Assembly (NCBI GenBank): GCA_030685235.1 | Contig: MU839113.1 | Location: forward strand, 62,001 to 126,000 | Source: Copromyces sp. CBS 386.78 | Taxonomy: Eukaryota > Ascomycota > Sordariomycetes > Sordariales > Sordariaceae | Direction of reading: 5' to 3' | DNA: 64,000 nt | Part shown: positions 50,333 through 62,600 of the stretch, piece by piece | Layout of the letters: each line of letters starts with the position of its first letter | How positions within the stretch are numbered: position 1 is the stretch's first letter | Position numbers and translations under genes: made by a program | Notes under the pieces: model-generated | The model's database searches: none | The model's input: the letters and a program-made list of their open reading frames with translations, nothing else | Told to the model about the DNA's origin: nothing

Positions 50333-50812
50333 GAACCCGAATTCATCGAGCATATGGTTCAGAAGAACGAAGCTGGGGAGCACCCTAGTTTGAAGGACGA
50401 ATACAAGCGCTGGAGCCGTCAAAACCCATCTCTTAGAGAGCCGGATGGCCCTAGTCATGAAATGAGAAGGAACTAGACGGCTTGGGTTGCTGGGTGACAA
50501 TGACATTTCCGGGGGTTCTTTCCTCATCATTGAGCTGTTGGTGTTCACGGCCAGAGGGATGTAGTTAGATAGTCCTCTTATGAATATTTTAGGTTCGCAC
50601 AATCAGAGATATTTTAAATTCAAATCAAAGACACAATGTCACATCTAACGGCTGCTTCCCGAGCTTCCGAGTTCCAGACTTGGTCAAAGTGTCGTCTCCA
50701 AAATCAATATGGGTATCACGGTGGTCACTATATCTTCCTATTCCCCTTCCTTTCCCCCCTCATAAACTCCAATACAGCGAATCCTCCCAATCCTACTTAC
50801 TATCCCACCGGA
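50333..50812. other. convergent intergenic region, csn-1 / prp18
   Basis: 480 bp between two stop codons, presumably two 3' UTRs. Nothing else recognised. Confidence 0.45.
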
Positions 50813-52066
50813 CTAACCCATCAACTGTCTAACATCCTCCGGCGGCCACCTCACCTGCGCAAACGTCAAACACCGCTTGATACTCTGCAAATACTTCCTC
50901 GTCACCTCTCCACCCATAATATGTCCCCTCTCGCCATCATGCAGTTTTTCTCTAGCACTTCTCTCATGGATACCCACCATCGTCACACCAATCGGCCACG
51001 CCGCCTTGCCGATACTGAGTCTCAAATAGCCGTCATTGGCATCCACATACCGCCTCTCCTGCGCCGCCCTTACAATCTCCACAATCGCCTCCAAGATATC
51101 TTTTTCGAGGTCCCCTTTTTCAAATTTTCTAAAGAGGGGCCGCATCGTCTCTTTGGACTGCACCATCGCGTTGCGAGCGGCTTGACCAGCAAACGTGTCC
51201 GCGTTGTCTTCCTTGGCGAGCGCGATCTCCCACTCGCGAAGCACCATGTTGAAGTAGGAGGCTAACTGCCGGAAAAGGTAGCGGCGCGCTTTGCGGTCCG
51301 TGGGAGGGGGGATCTCGGCGGAGGTGGAGGGGACTTTCATGTCTTTCTCTGCGACTGGCAATAAAGAGGTGGTGATGGGCCCCGTGGGTAGGCCGAGGGC
51401 TCCCAGCCCGGCGGCTTTGCGGTAGCGTCGCAGGCGGGAAGGGTGAGATTCGCCGAATAAAAAGGCGGGTTCGCCTAGCGAGCGCAGTTTGGTGGTGAGT
51501 TCGTCGTCGGGGAGGTCAGCGGCATCGTCATCGTAGTCGTCGAGATCAGAATCGTCGAGTCCGGAAGCGGGCGTCCCGCCTTCCTTCTCGGAGCCATCGG
51601 TGGGAGTAGCCGGGAGCTCTGGCAGACCGAGACGTTTGCGTCGGGCGCGCTCTTCTTCGGCTTCGCGGGCTAGGCGGCGGGCGCGCGATTCCTCGGCTAG
51701 TCGACGTTTCTTCTCTTCGCGCGCTTTGGCTTCTTCGACGGCCTCTTCTTCGCGCTTGCGCTTCAGAGCCTGCTTGGCGGCGCGTTCTTCTTCGAGTCGC
51801 TTTTGCTCGGCTAGGTAGGCGGCTTGTCGTTGGGCTTCGGCTTCGCGGCGGGAGATGAATTTCGGAGGGGCGGTGGCGGCAGGGGTAGTGGTGGTGGTGG
51901 TGGTGGCGGCGGCGGCTGTTGAGTCGGGTTTGGTGTTAGTATCCTTTGTTGATGTGCTTCTTGTTGTTGTTATTGTTGTTGATGATGATGATGATGTTGG
52001 CTTGTTGCTGGTGGTGGTGCCTTTTGCCTTGGCGATCTCTTTGGACATGAGGGCGGCGAAGTCCAT
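50813..52066 (-). CDS. prp18: Pre-mRNA splicing factor PRP18
   Basis: PRP18 acts with SLU7 in the second catalytic step of splicing and contacts the U5 loop. The gene is a single exon of 417 residues starting MDFAALMSKEIAKAKG at 52066; the frame stays open 48 codons further upstream but that extension is Ser/Asn-rich and unlike the family. After a Ser/Thr/Ala-rich low-complexity stretch encoded by trinucleotide runs (about 20-65) there is a long Arg/Glu/Lys helix. Then comes the small PRP4/PRP18 motif (LPDDELTTKLRSLGEPAFLF...). The C-terminal helical Prp18 domain includes RRYLFRQLASYFNMVLREWE, and the conserved loop reads DGYLRLSIGKAAWPIGVTMV. All expected domains are present. Confidence 0.95.
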   Translation of the reverse strand: MDFAALMSKEIAKAKGTTTSNKPTSSSSSTTITTTRSTSTKDTNTKPDSTAAAATTTTTTTPAATAPPKFISRREAEAQRQAAYLAEQKRLEEERAAKQALKRKREEEAVEEAKAREEKKRRLAEESRARRLAREAEEERARRKRLGLPELPATPTDGSEKEGGTPASGLDDSDLDDYDDDAADLPDDELTTKLRSLGEPAFLFGESHPSRLRRYRKAAGLGALGLPTGPITTSLLPVAEKDMKVPSTSAEIPPPTDRKARRYLFRQLASYFNMVLREWEIALAKEDNADTFAGQAARNAMVQSKETMRPLFRKFEKGDLEKDILEAIVEIVRAAQERRYVDANDGYLRLSIGKAAWPIGVTMVGIHERSAREKLHDGERGHIMGGEVTRKYLQSIKRCLTFAQVRWPPEDVRQLMG

Positions 52067-52860
52067 TGTCGCGGTGTTGTTGGGGGTTGTGTTCCCTCTC
52101 CTTGAGTCCAAGTTGTTTCTCGATTCGTTCTTCCTTTCGCTGTGCGATTGGTATGAAATGTGTTGTGAGCTTCGGGTCAGATCGTAGTGTTGAGCTTCGA
52201 AGGCGTTCAAGGATGCCGTGATGTAGGTCGTGTTGAAAGGGTCGAGAGAAGCTTCAAGTTACGGGCGGACGTTGCACTGGAGGTCAGGTGCGACTCCACT
52301 AAACTTTTCGGAGTATGTACTTTAGTGGGACCGTGGAACCGGCTTTTGAGCCGCTACACGCTAGCGCAAGCGCCGCACGGAACCAGTCAGCTCCTGCCAG
52401 CGACTTCTTTCAGCCCTAGCGGCCATGTGAACTCGCGAACTGTGCCTGCCGATTCCCGGCCATCAATGAACCGGCCCGGACACATCTGACGGGAATGACA
52501 CCCCCACATGTCCGATGTCCACGGGTCGCGGCGCAGACGGGGCTTTTCTAGCTTCCATCCCGCGCATTCCCTAGCTGTCATGGTCACTGTAGCCGCATCT
52601 GCACTTCACATGCTCGAATACGATGAAAGAAGTTCGGGTACACAAGGTTATGTTTCTGTACTTTCGCCGAGACTTACGTCGCGCCACAATATAGCAGGCA
52701 AACTTGACCTCTTAAAATGTCGTAAAAAAAAGAACAATTCAACAGCTTCATCAGAACTTCATCTTTGCTTCCGGACATCATTCATGAACTATTGTATACT
52801 GCATCGGCTGAACGACCGACGTTGATACAAAACCGTATAACTCACCAATCGACCACCATC
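52067..52860. other. divergent promoter region, prp18 / SAP18-like gene
   Basis: About 800 bp shared by two divergent genes. No clear core promoter element or RNA gene was recognised. Confidence 0.45.
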
Positions 52861-53752
52861 ATGGACCAAGCTCATTTAGACGAGCCTGCCGCTCCTGTCA
52901 AGAGAGAACCGCCCTTCATCGTAAGGCTCTACTATCGCACCGGCGCATTCCATCGGTAACACTTCCCCCCTCAGCCCCCTTCATCATCTCTCAAGACCCA
53001 ACCCCAAACTAACACCCCCACCTGCTCTCAGGATGAACGAATTCACCTCAGACTCCCACCTCCCTCTCTACGTCGAAATCCCCGCCTGGCGCTCAACAAC
53101 CCTAGACGAACTAACCCTCGACCTCGCCAACGAGCAGCCACTGGGCCATCCTCTACTCCCCCACCCCGCAATTGGCACACGCCTCGTCTTCCGTCTCATC
53201 TACGTCGACACGCGCAAGGACTCCTCGCGGCCCGTCTCCAAAGACCTGGGAAGCGTGGTCATCGGCGCCGGACTCCCCGGGGCCGACTCCGAAGCCGGTT
53301 TGTCTGATGACGACCCCTGCTACGACGATGCGCACAAGACGCTGGCCGACGCCAAGTTCATGCCGGGGGATTTTATCAGTTGTGCCATCCTGCCGCCGAA
53401 TGATCTGGATGGAGCGGTCGAGCCGGTGAGCGCGGCAAGGACGGGGCGTGGATCGGGGATTGGAGAGGGGAGGAGCACGGCTGCGAGCCCACCGCCGCCG
53501 GGGCCGAGAGCAAGGGACGGTGGCGGTTATGGTAGGGATCACGGGATGGGGATGGGAGATCGGTATGGTGATGAGCCACCCCTGGCAAGGGGATACAACC
53601 GTGCTGGTAATGGCGGTGGTGGTGGAGGTGGGGGACGGTATGAATCAAACTCGTATGATTGGGGAGGTCGGAGGGAGAGCAGGGGCGGACGGAATAGAGG
53701 CCAGAGCGAGACGGGTACTATGCCGCAGGGAGATTGGAGGAGGGGGTTTTGA
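52861..53752 (+). CDS. sap18: SAP18-like protein (Sin3/ASAP complex subunit) with Gly/Arg-rich tail
   Basis: SAP18 has a ubiquitin-like fold and belongs to the Sin3-HDAC and ASAP/exon-junction complexes. Model: join(52861..52955, 53032..53752), 271 residues. The family core is PFIVRLYYRTGAFHRMNEFT, formed across the 76-bp intron, followed by LPLYVEIPAWRSTTLDELTLDLA, and the TRLVFRLIYVD strand after it. The MPGDFISCAILPPNDLDG strand completes the fold at about residue 155. Unlike animal SAP18, which ends there, this protein has about 110 extra residues rich in Gly, Arg, Asp and Ser with an eight-Gly run and several RGG-like motifs (GGRRESRGGRNRG), suggesting RNA or protein contacts. Alternative names are unlikely. 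Confidence 0.9.
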
Positions 53753-54330
53753 GTTGCAAGCGGGAAAGGATTCCGCAAGGCAATAGTGTTGAGGAAGACC
53801 CAAATCAGCTGGGCGCATGTTGTATACCAAGGGAGTGTCATCTTTGGTGGATATTAGGCGATCTAGAAGCCTCTCACTCAACAGTCAAGAAGAAGGGGAA
53901 AACAGTTCTCTAGCAAGCGTTACACATGAAAACATCCGAATTCGGTGCTATCAAGGGGCACACAGACACAAGTTCATCAAGGAAAACTACGAAGAGAGGG
54001 CAGGGGCGCTGTCAGGACGACATCAAGAGCAGAAGGAAAGCATCGGTCCCACACAACGGGTTTCAAAAGAAGGAATCGCGGCAACAATATGATAATAAAA
54101 GCAGGGGCACGATCGGACCATATGTGCCCACTCTCCGCCACTTCATCCTGATGTATGCGCGTGAGAACCCAGGAGTCGAGGAGAGTGATTCTAGTAAAAT
54201 GTTTCATGGGCCCTAGCAATCCCCTGGTTCTGTGTGCCCCCTCTAAGTCTTCTAAGAGCGGCGGCCAGTCAACCTCATGTACATCCTCACATCCTCACCA
54301 CCCCCGTTCGATTCCTCTAATAAAGTCCCT
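53753..54330. other. convergent intergenic region
   Basis: 580 bp between the SAP18-like stop and the complex I subunit stop. No gene supported. Confidence 0.4.
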
Positions 54331-55066
54331 CTAATACTCCCTTATGTCGTCACCTCTCAGCTTAGCGCGGAATTCGTACTTGCCCTATGTTTGTGTCTCT
54401 TGTGTGAGTAATCTCCACTCCCCCTCCACAGGTTGTGTTGCTTCATTAAGTGGATAACTCACATCGGTCTTGTACGCAATGTATCCAACAATACCGGGAA
54501 CGACGACCATGTAGACGAAACTAAGCCTGGCGGTGCGGGGAGTCCAACGGAAGTACTTGTAGCGGTTGTTGGTCATGTCTGTGAAAGGGGAGTCGTGTTA
54601 ATGACATTTTGCTCCTTCTCCTTGTGCAGTCCCTCCCCGGTTTTCGTTCTTGTTTTGAACCCGTATTCGAGTTATATGACGGGCTGCGAAGTCCGGCATG
54701 GGCCAAGCTTGTATCCCAAAGTGTTGCGCTCGTCTACATTGCACTCGTAGAGGCCCAGGATACGGGAGACGGGATACGGTATACGGGACAACATGGCGAA
54801 CATGGATTTTTCATCGTTCATCGTTCGTAGGGGAAACCGGAAGTGGAGTAAATTGCAAGGAAAGGCTACATACTGGACAGGCGAACGAACGCCGGGTCCT
54901 GGGCCAGCTCTATTGCAACATGTGGTTAGCATTACGGTCTCTCCAAGGTACGTAGGTTGCGATGCGTTGCGATCAATTGTATCACACAATTGCAATAGCG
55001 CACAACAAGACGATGGGGAAAGAAGTAGCGGAAAAACCAACTGTAATGCTTGAGACCGCCCGCCAT
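54331..55066 (-). CDS. Mitochondrial complex I accessory subunit, NDUFB4/B15 type
   Basis: A small single-span accessory subunit of the membrane arm of NADH:ubiquinone oxidoreductase. Model: complement(join(54331..54384, 54463..54578, 54874..54909, 55042..55066)), 76 residues. It was assembled from splice signals because the exons are tiny: exon 1 (25 bp) encodes MAGGLKHY, exon 2 (36 bp) [12 protein letters not shown], exon 3 the family signature [20 protein letters not shown] and the membrane span [19 protein letters not shown], exon 4 the tail [17 protein letters not shown]. Intron phases agree throughout. The first donor is gttggt, unusual but also used by the lectin gene nearby. Introns are 78, 295 and 132 bp, so most of the gene is intron. 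Exon 3 is firm; exons 1, 2 and 4 are strong inferences. Confidence 0.87.
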
Positions 55067-57593
55067 TTTGAATGATTTCCGCTTGCGCTGTTGCTAACGT
55101 GCCGGGATGTCTGTGGTACTTCGGTTTGGGGGGGTGGAATTGCGCCGGGAAGGGTCGTGATGTCGAATGGGTCAGCGATGGAGGTGGAGTCTTGGCGGAG
55201 TGATGGTGGTGGTTGTAGCTTGCATCGACGTCGTTAAAGAGGTGAGGACGCGTGCTGCGTCACGTGCACGGCGCCAAGACTCGGTCTAAAGGTTTTTGTG
55301 AACCACTAGAATACATCTTCTCTTTCCCAAAGCCTGATTTCTTGTCACACTTTGGTTTTATCTTCTTTGCCAATGCTCACGAAGGTCGCGGGTCCTTCGA
55401 AGCAGGCATTGGTTTGTCTACCTGTTGCGTTAACATTCCGCAGTGTGGTGTTCTTGATCGAGTCATGTCCGACATGCATACCCTACGCCCCACCGTTCTC
55501 GACCTTCCACTGTATTTCGCACTCGTGGACCCTTTGATTCGGCAATTCTGCTCTCACCTGTGACAGTCAACATTCAACCCCCCCCCCACCCCTAAGCAGG
55601 GCATCAAGACCATGGGTTTGGGTATACTCTTGAGGCACACAAAGAACTGAGCAAGTCAACTGGGACTTTGCGAGCAAATGGTATTTTTTTGAAAGTTCGC
55701 GCGTCGAGGGGACGAACCTCTCGACCCATCTGCGTCTAGAGGTACATATCAACCAGACTCGCGGGCTATACTAGGAACTGGTTATTTCACACTGTCCGTT
55801 CGTCTTTCTTTTTTGATTTTCTGACTCGCTAGGGTGTCTCGAACTGGAAGGGGATTGTTTATAGATGCTGGGACTCCTTGCCGACAACAGCAGAAGACGC
55901 GGTCAATTTCTGTCCATATGCCTAGCTAGCCAAAGGCCATTGACAATGGTCACAGTCGTTCTCCCAACACTCGGATTCACAAATGGAAGACGTCGGCCTG
56001 ATGTCCGTCACCACGCTTTTCTTAGATAAAGAAGCTGTCGGGCCTCGGTGTGGTGACATCGCGTTACACTGCAGTGTACAGCGGGCGAGGCGGCCTTGGC
56101 AAGCTTATCTGGTCCTCGATGGAGGGTGGGGCATTGAACTGTTGAAGCTTTCCGCTTTCGCTCTTTGCGTGCCCTTGCAGGGCGGTGCTTCCGTCCTCCC
56201 TTGTTTCATCAACCCGCTTCAATGGAATCATGAAGAAGCAGCGGTGCCGGTTGAGTTGTAGTGTAGTTGCTCGCCATAACAGCCACAGCGATGCTGGATA
56301 TTTGCACGTTTTCAGCCCTAACAGGAGGTATGTGCAAGACTTCAATCCCAAGTGTCTCAGCCCGGTGCAAGCGTGGCAATGGAAGTTGAAAGCCAAGAAA
56401 CGTGCTGCAAATGTACTGAGACGGATCTTAGCCCCCCGGGAAACCTGGAATTTCCCCAGATTTTCTTCGATCCCGTCTGTTGTGCCTCTCAGATCTGTTA
56501 CGTACGACATTGCCACGGCGCTGGAACGGCGTGGGCGGCTAAATATCATTGTGGCTCCGTCAACGGCGAGATCAGCTCGAGATCGGTCAATGTCTCGGGG
56601 CACCATGACGTCAAGACACATTGGTCGATGAAGGGGACGGAAGCGAACGACAGCCGCCGCCCACAATACAGTACAAGCCAAAATGGAGGCTTATTCCCGC
56701 GTATCGTTACGCCGTTCATTGGCCACTGTAGGTATATAACATGGTGCTCACTCAGCTTCCGGGCCCAATTGCCTGCAGAGGCATGGATCTATTACTAAAT
56801 TAATAAAGCGTCGCTAAAAATGACAGTCGAGCAACGAACCGCGAAACCGCCAGTTAAACGCGAAAAAGGCCGACGGGATACAATGTGCGTAAATCAAACC
56901 ACAGAATGTTATGCACATGTAGGATTTACAATGCCCCGTCTGAAGGGAGCAGCAGTTGGCAGGCGAGGCAAGCAGAGGCGACGGGACGGATGATCACCAA
57001 CATAGAATGGACCCACCGACCCCAAGCTGAGACCCTGCAAGTGGAAGCTGCCGGAGATCCGCTGGTCCCATCGGGTTTGATGGAAACTCCGTGGGTCCTC
57101 GAGCGGAACGGGATGAACACCATCACGAGTTCACTGTTCGCGTGAACCGGATGACGGGACTCGGGAGTGGGGATCGGGATCCCTTTTTTCCACAAAAAAT
57201 CACTACGGTCCAAGTGGACTTTTTTAGGGACCCTAGCTGTCACCGCTGTCACCACCAACCCTTGACATCTGACTGAGCCTCCCTCGTCGTCCGCTTGCTT
57301 ACCTATTTGACCCTCGCCTCGCTTTTCTCTCTAGACCTTGTCTTTTTTTTTTCGTCTAGATGTCAATACGCGGAACCCAATATATAAAACCGGCTGCACC
57401 ACACAAACAGTGCAGACTGTATCAGCCTAACTAGGACCACCCGATCACACCCACCGCTACCTTCACCACCTCTCCAGACCGTCACCCACACACTTTTCAA
57501 CCTGACCGGAACATCCGGACCAACACCAAAGATTTTCTTCAGGACACGACGAGTTAGCTGCGACCAGGTGTTTGGTTCTTGTGCAAGTCATCC
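55067..57593. other. 2.5-kb divergent intergenic region
   Basis: It lies between the complex I subunit and the LCAT-like gene. A TATA box at 57381-57390 likely serves the latter. Open frames near 55250-55560 and 56060-56800 overlap on both strands and have no protein-family features. Near 55690-55720 a B-box-like GGTTCGTCCCC on the minus strand lacks the rest of a tRNA. Confidence 0.45.
57381..57390 (+). promoter_or_regulatory. TATA box of the LCAT-like hydrolase gene
   Basis: TATATAAAAC lies 204 bp upstream of the start codon, followed by a C/A-rich leader typical of fungal 5' UTRs. It is inferred from sequence and position only. Confidence 0.45.
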
Positions 57594-60456
57594 ATGGCCA
57601 ACATGAGCATGGGTCTAGGGACGTCTGGGGCGCCATTGGAAGCGGAAGCTGCCCCCGTCAGAGTCAATGGCGGCACAGCTCCCACTCCCAACACTACTCA
57701 ATCTCACACCTCCACGCCTTCCACGTCGACCGCAGGCCGTCCATCTACTGAGGCTTCAGCGGTACCCAGCGAACTTGATCTCCCTGAACCCCAGGTCTCA
57801 AACTCAGCTCATTCCCAGCCCAACGAGCCCTCCACCACCATCGCACAAGATTCCGACGACAATGAGGACGATCTCATATACGACAACCAAGACGCTGCTC
57901 AGTCCTTCATCCAGCCGGCCATCAGCGCAAGAGCGACTCGTCTGACCTCGCCAAACACTCCGGCTGCTGAGAAGGCTGCTGCCATGGACTATCTTCCTAG
58001 TCTGTTCGACTTTGTGGATGATGTAGGCAGGGCCAAGTCTTCAGGAAACACCTCTGTTAGCCCCAGCCCGCCCATGACCCCAAGGAAACCACAGAGGCGT
58101 GGTCATCTTCGCCAGTCATCGCAATCAGCCCTTCCGGACCTTCCAACACCATGGCGGGCTGAGCCTAAGCCGATGATTGTCGGCCAGCCACAGGGTGCCA
58201 GGACATCTTCCATGTTCGGCGTGTTTGGGAATGAGACAAGGTCCTCTCGTGCGTCTTCAGCTGGAGAGAATGCGCTCAAGAGGTTGTCCAAGGCTCTTCC
58301 ATCCATATCGCTACACACGCCGTCTTTCTTTTCGTCCGGTTCCGGCTCCTCTCACAAAGAGGCCACTTGGTCAATGCCCCATCTTCCAAAGTCAGCTACG
58401 ATAGCTGGCATACGCTCTAACCGAGCCCAAACCGGGCCTTCTCTTACCGCACCAGGACCAGCTACGAGTCAAGGTCCCGTCCGGTCATCATCTCTGGAAG
58501 CTTCAAGGCCTCCTACCCTGCGTCACTCTACTTCTGATGATTCACTTTTGTATCAGTCCTTGACCCGGGTCTCCTCGTTGGGCGATGATGAGCGGTTCAC
58601 CGATGTTCGCGAGCAGGTCAACACCAGGATAAAAGCTATAATCGACAGCTTCGAGCCGTCATTCAAACTTCCTCAACTACCCAAGAGTACGTCACTTACA
58701 CGACTGATGGCCGTAAGCCGCGGGAGACTAACGGAGGCAGGTATCACATCACCATTGAAGAAGATGGTTCCTTCAGGGAGTGATTCTCACGGTACAGATG
58801 GAACACGCTCAATGCCAGGACCCAGCACCCACCGGCCATCGCGGGAGGCGGTTCATCCTCTTGACGCGGTTCTGGAGACTCTGACAGGAGACATTGTGGT
58901 TATGGGAGGATATCGAGGCTCGATTCTTCGCGACCGGAAGAACGGACAACAGCTGTGGGTCCCAGTTAAGGTAGGCTTGAACATCCGTAAAGTGAACCTG
59001 GAGGTTGGCCTGGAGCCCGAGGATGAGGAAAACATGGAAAAGCACATTTTTGCCTCGGGCATGCTCCAGCACATTGGGCCCGTGGATATTTCAAGAAAAC
59101 TCTTCAGGAAACTGAGGGAGTGCGAGAACGCCCGCAACGGCAAACTCAGAGTCCATGACTACGGCTACGACTGGCGACTAAGCCCCGCCCGACTCTCAAA
59201 AAAGCTGAACGAATTTATCGAAAAGCTTCCATCCAACCAACCTCACACGCCGCCAGAACAGAGAGGCGCCTGGGTCATTGCGCACAGTCTTGGCGGTCTC
59301 ATTACCCGGCACGCCGTCAACCAGCGGCCGGATCTCTACGCAGGTAAATCATTTCGAAATAATATTAAAACAGGAATTTGGCCTAACCTACTTAAAAACA
59401 AGGTGTACTGTTCTGTGGAACCCCGAAGAGATGCATAAATATCCTTGGGCGTAAGTTTTGGACGACAATTTGAGACGGTGGTACGTTGCTAACAGATATA
59501 CAGCCCTGCGCAACGGCGATGCCGTCCTCCTGAACGAGAAGGTTCTAACAGCACAGGTCACGTTTTCGCTCCGCACCACCTTTGTCTTCTTGCCTGAAGA
59601 CGGCTTCTGCTTCGTCGACAAGAACACCAAGGAAGAGTATCCAGTAGATTTCTACAACGTAGACGACTGGATTAAATACCGCTTGTGCCCCCTGGTCTCC
59701 AAACCTGCCTTGCCACCTCTACACCCATCAAAGACCAGCGGCAGCCTGGGCAGTATTCTGTCCGACTCACTCTCCAACCTCCCTCTCCGCGGCCGCAGTA
59801 ATAGCGAGAAGAACCGCGCTGGCGACGACAATAACAATAATAGCAACAACAGCACTAGCAAACACCACACAGCCAGCAACTACATCCACAACCACAACAT
59901 CTTTAAAGACCGCACCATCGCTCCCCAAATGGGTTCCTCCTCCACCGAGAACAACAACAACGACCCCTCAGACAACAGCCAACAACAAGCCCTCCGCTAC
60001 CTCACCCGAACTCTCGCGGAAACCAAAAAATTCCGCTCCGAACTATCCCACAACCCTTCCCTCCAGCGACAAAATGCCTACCCGCCTCTCGCCGTGATCT
60101 ACGCCAAGGACATACCCACCGTGCACTCCGCGCGCGTATCTTGTCGGGACGCCATCGCCTGTACGGATGCGTACGACGACCTGGTTTTCGCCAGCGGCGA
60201 CGGCGTGGTGCTGGCTAAAGAGTCGATGTTGCCGGAGGGGTATGAGCTGGTTAAGGATGGACGGGTGTGTACGGATCGTGGACATGTGAGCATGCTTGGG
60301 GATCTGTATTCTATAGCTAAGGCACTAAAAGCTGTGGTGAAAGGACGTAAGAAGGGAATAGGAATGGGGTGGGCGGATGGGGAGGAGATTGTGGAGGAGA
60401 TTGTGGAGGCAGGGGAGAGGGCTTTGGAGAGGGCTAGGGCGTACGCTGCGGGGTGA
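57594..60456 (+). CDS. LCAT-like alpha/beta-hydrolase (putative lipase/acyltransferase)
   Basis: A serine hydrolase likely to act on lipids; substrate unknown. Model: join(57594..59343, 59403..59450, 59504..60456), 916 residues. The first 400 are disordered, Ser/Pro/Thr-rich. The hydrolase domain begins near LTGDIVVMGGYRGSILRD; an active-site motif YDWRLSP precedes the nucleophile serine in WVIAHSLGGLITRHAVN. Splicing through a 48-bp exon yields YAGVLFCGTPKRCINILGPLRNGD, which no single frame contains. The domain is interrupted by an Asn/Ser/His-rich insertion (about 715-790). The presumed catalytic Asp is in FASGDGVV and His in DRGHVSMLGD, the order expected of LCAT/PDAT relatives. No signal peptide is evident. 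The start was taken at the first ATG (57594), MANMSMGLG. Introns are AT-rich and short. Confidence 0.85.
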
Positions 60457-61960
60457 GGGAAATGGGGTGCAAAGGACGGAGCAAGGGATGGCGGTGGCGG
60501 AAAGTGATAGGTGTTGCTGTCCCATTCGCTGTTGGTCAAGAGGAGTTCGTGGATATCGACCAAGAAAGAGGGAAAGATATCTGGAAGGCCAAGATGCGAA
60601 GCTGGTGTGGGGAAAGTGGAAGTGAGAGGGAAAGGCAAAGGGAAAGAAGGAAGAGTTGGATTTGGATGATACCCCGGAATAAAGAACGGAAGAACTGAAG
60701 GGAAGGCCTTGCATCGGGAAGGTTAAGGGCAAGCAAGGGCTCATGAGGTTTTGTGCGAGTACAAGCATGGTTTCGGCATGGGTGCTGTTGGGATCGGCCG
60801 GGCGTTATAAAGGGGGTTTCGGTTTTGGTGTTTGGTTATATAGAGGAAGAGCATCGAGCTACTGGAACTGATAAAGAAACAAAAAAGATCAAGAGATAGA
60901 AGGACAGTAACAACAAACACACTACATTACATATACCATCTAGCCGGTATGGACGACTATGGAGAGCATAGAGTATCTACCTAGAAAGATAAAACGAGAG
61001 TTTACATGCCTTACTTATGATACAAGCGTCTGTGTCGTCGTCCTTCTACTGATAAACGGACTGACCGGAGGGGAGATATAGATCATATCGTCATATGTGT
61101 CATAGACTACGTATAGTCATTGTGGATCATCATTGCTGTGCCGATGGGATCTAAAAGTGATTGATGTATGTATGCAGCCTGTATGGCGAGGAATCCAAAC
61201 ATTGCTAAGAAACCTCATGTGTCTGGTACCTTTCTTCTCCTTAAGTTTCTTCCTCTTTTCCAGCAGTGTGGGATGGCGTTGTAGTTGACAGTCCTTCATA
61301 GGTTTTTAGACGAACCCTCTCTTATCATCAAAAAACGGTAGTTCGATTTGAGTATTTGGATGACATGAACGAAGCTGATCTCCGGTTCTAACAGGTCTAC
61401 TCCATGTTCAGCTTTTAAAATACTTGAGAACATCTTGGCTGACGGAACTTCGCTGTTGTCCTAATATATTCGTCGGCCAGAGTTCGTTGTCTTGACTTTG
61501 TAAGGCAATATTTTTCATGGTATGGACGAGTGGGTGTTATTTTTCTTACGAACGCTCCAGACCGAAAGTGGGCTGTTGATTCATGCAAAGAGATGATGGT
61601 AGGAATGATTGATGTTGATCCAGTTTGCTTGACGCTTTGAGTAATTGAGTGCAAGTGTAACAGTTCTGGAAAGTGAACGTCTTGGCGGTATTCGCAAACC
61701 AACAAAGACTCCATGGCCTTGCCCCGACAGACTCCTTCAAGTATTATACTGTAAATGTAGATGGTTTTAACTCTGAAGTGACACAACCCCCAAAACGCAT
61801 GCAAAAAAAAAAAAAAAAAAAAACTAGAAAAAAACTAATCCAAGTTTAGACCCATTTCTTATTTACAACGAGTGCCAGACACGCTTCGACACTTTTCCTC
61901 TTCCAACTTTCCCTTCATCTCACCACACCGTCTCGCTGATCCCCATATTTGTCACTCCCC
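60457..61960. other. convergent intergenic region, hydrolase / lectin
   Basis: 1.5 kb between two stop codons, AT-richer than its neighbours, with a run of 21 A at 61803-61823. It presumably contains both 3' UTRs. No gene supported. Confidence 0.45.
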
Positions 61961-62528
61961 TCACAAATACTTCTTAGGCCCGCCAGCCTTCCTCCTCTTA
62001 TAAATGAAGTAACCCATCAACACAATGATCTGACTCCCCACGATAGCCAAATACAGCTTCGTATGTCCTGGCGCGGCATGCTTAACCACATGACCCGCCA
62101 GATCCTCATGCTTATCAGTAACATGGTACTTGATACTATGCTCGCTCTCCTTGAGACGGGCCGTCAGCTCCGAGCGCATGCTGCGCACCTCGCGCTCCAG
62201 GTTCTCGAGCTTGTTCTCGACGGATGCGAACCGGTCGAGCTTGGTCAGGAGGCCCTTCACTTCCTGGTGGTTCTGGTCGGCGATGCCGCCGTACTGAGCG
62301 ACCGAACGGAAGATGGACGACAGGTGGTGATTGATGGACTGGATACGCGTGTGCAGGTCCGCAAATTGGGCTTTGGATGAGGTGATGCTGTTGGCTTCGA
62401 CGTCGGGGACCGCGTTGTCGTATGGGTCGGGGATGGCGGCCTGGCCGGATCGGCCGAAGCTCATGTAGGGTCGCTTTTGGCCGTTTTCGTCGTGGGTCGT
62501 ACCGCCGAAGGGCTTCTGGTTCTCGCCT

Positions 62529-62600
<72 letters not shown>

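Noticed and set aside
55690..55760. Possible tRNA around a GGTTCGTCCCC sequence on the minus strand
   Set aside because: Only a T-arm-like hairpin is present; no A-box, acceptor stem or downstream T-run could be placed.
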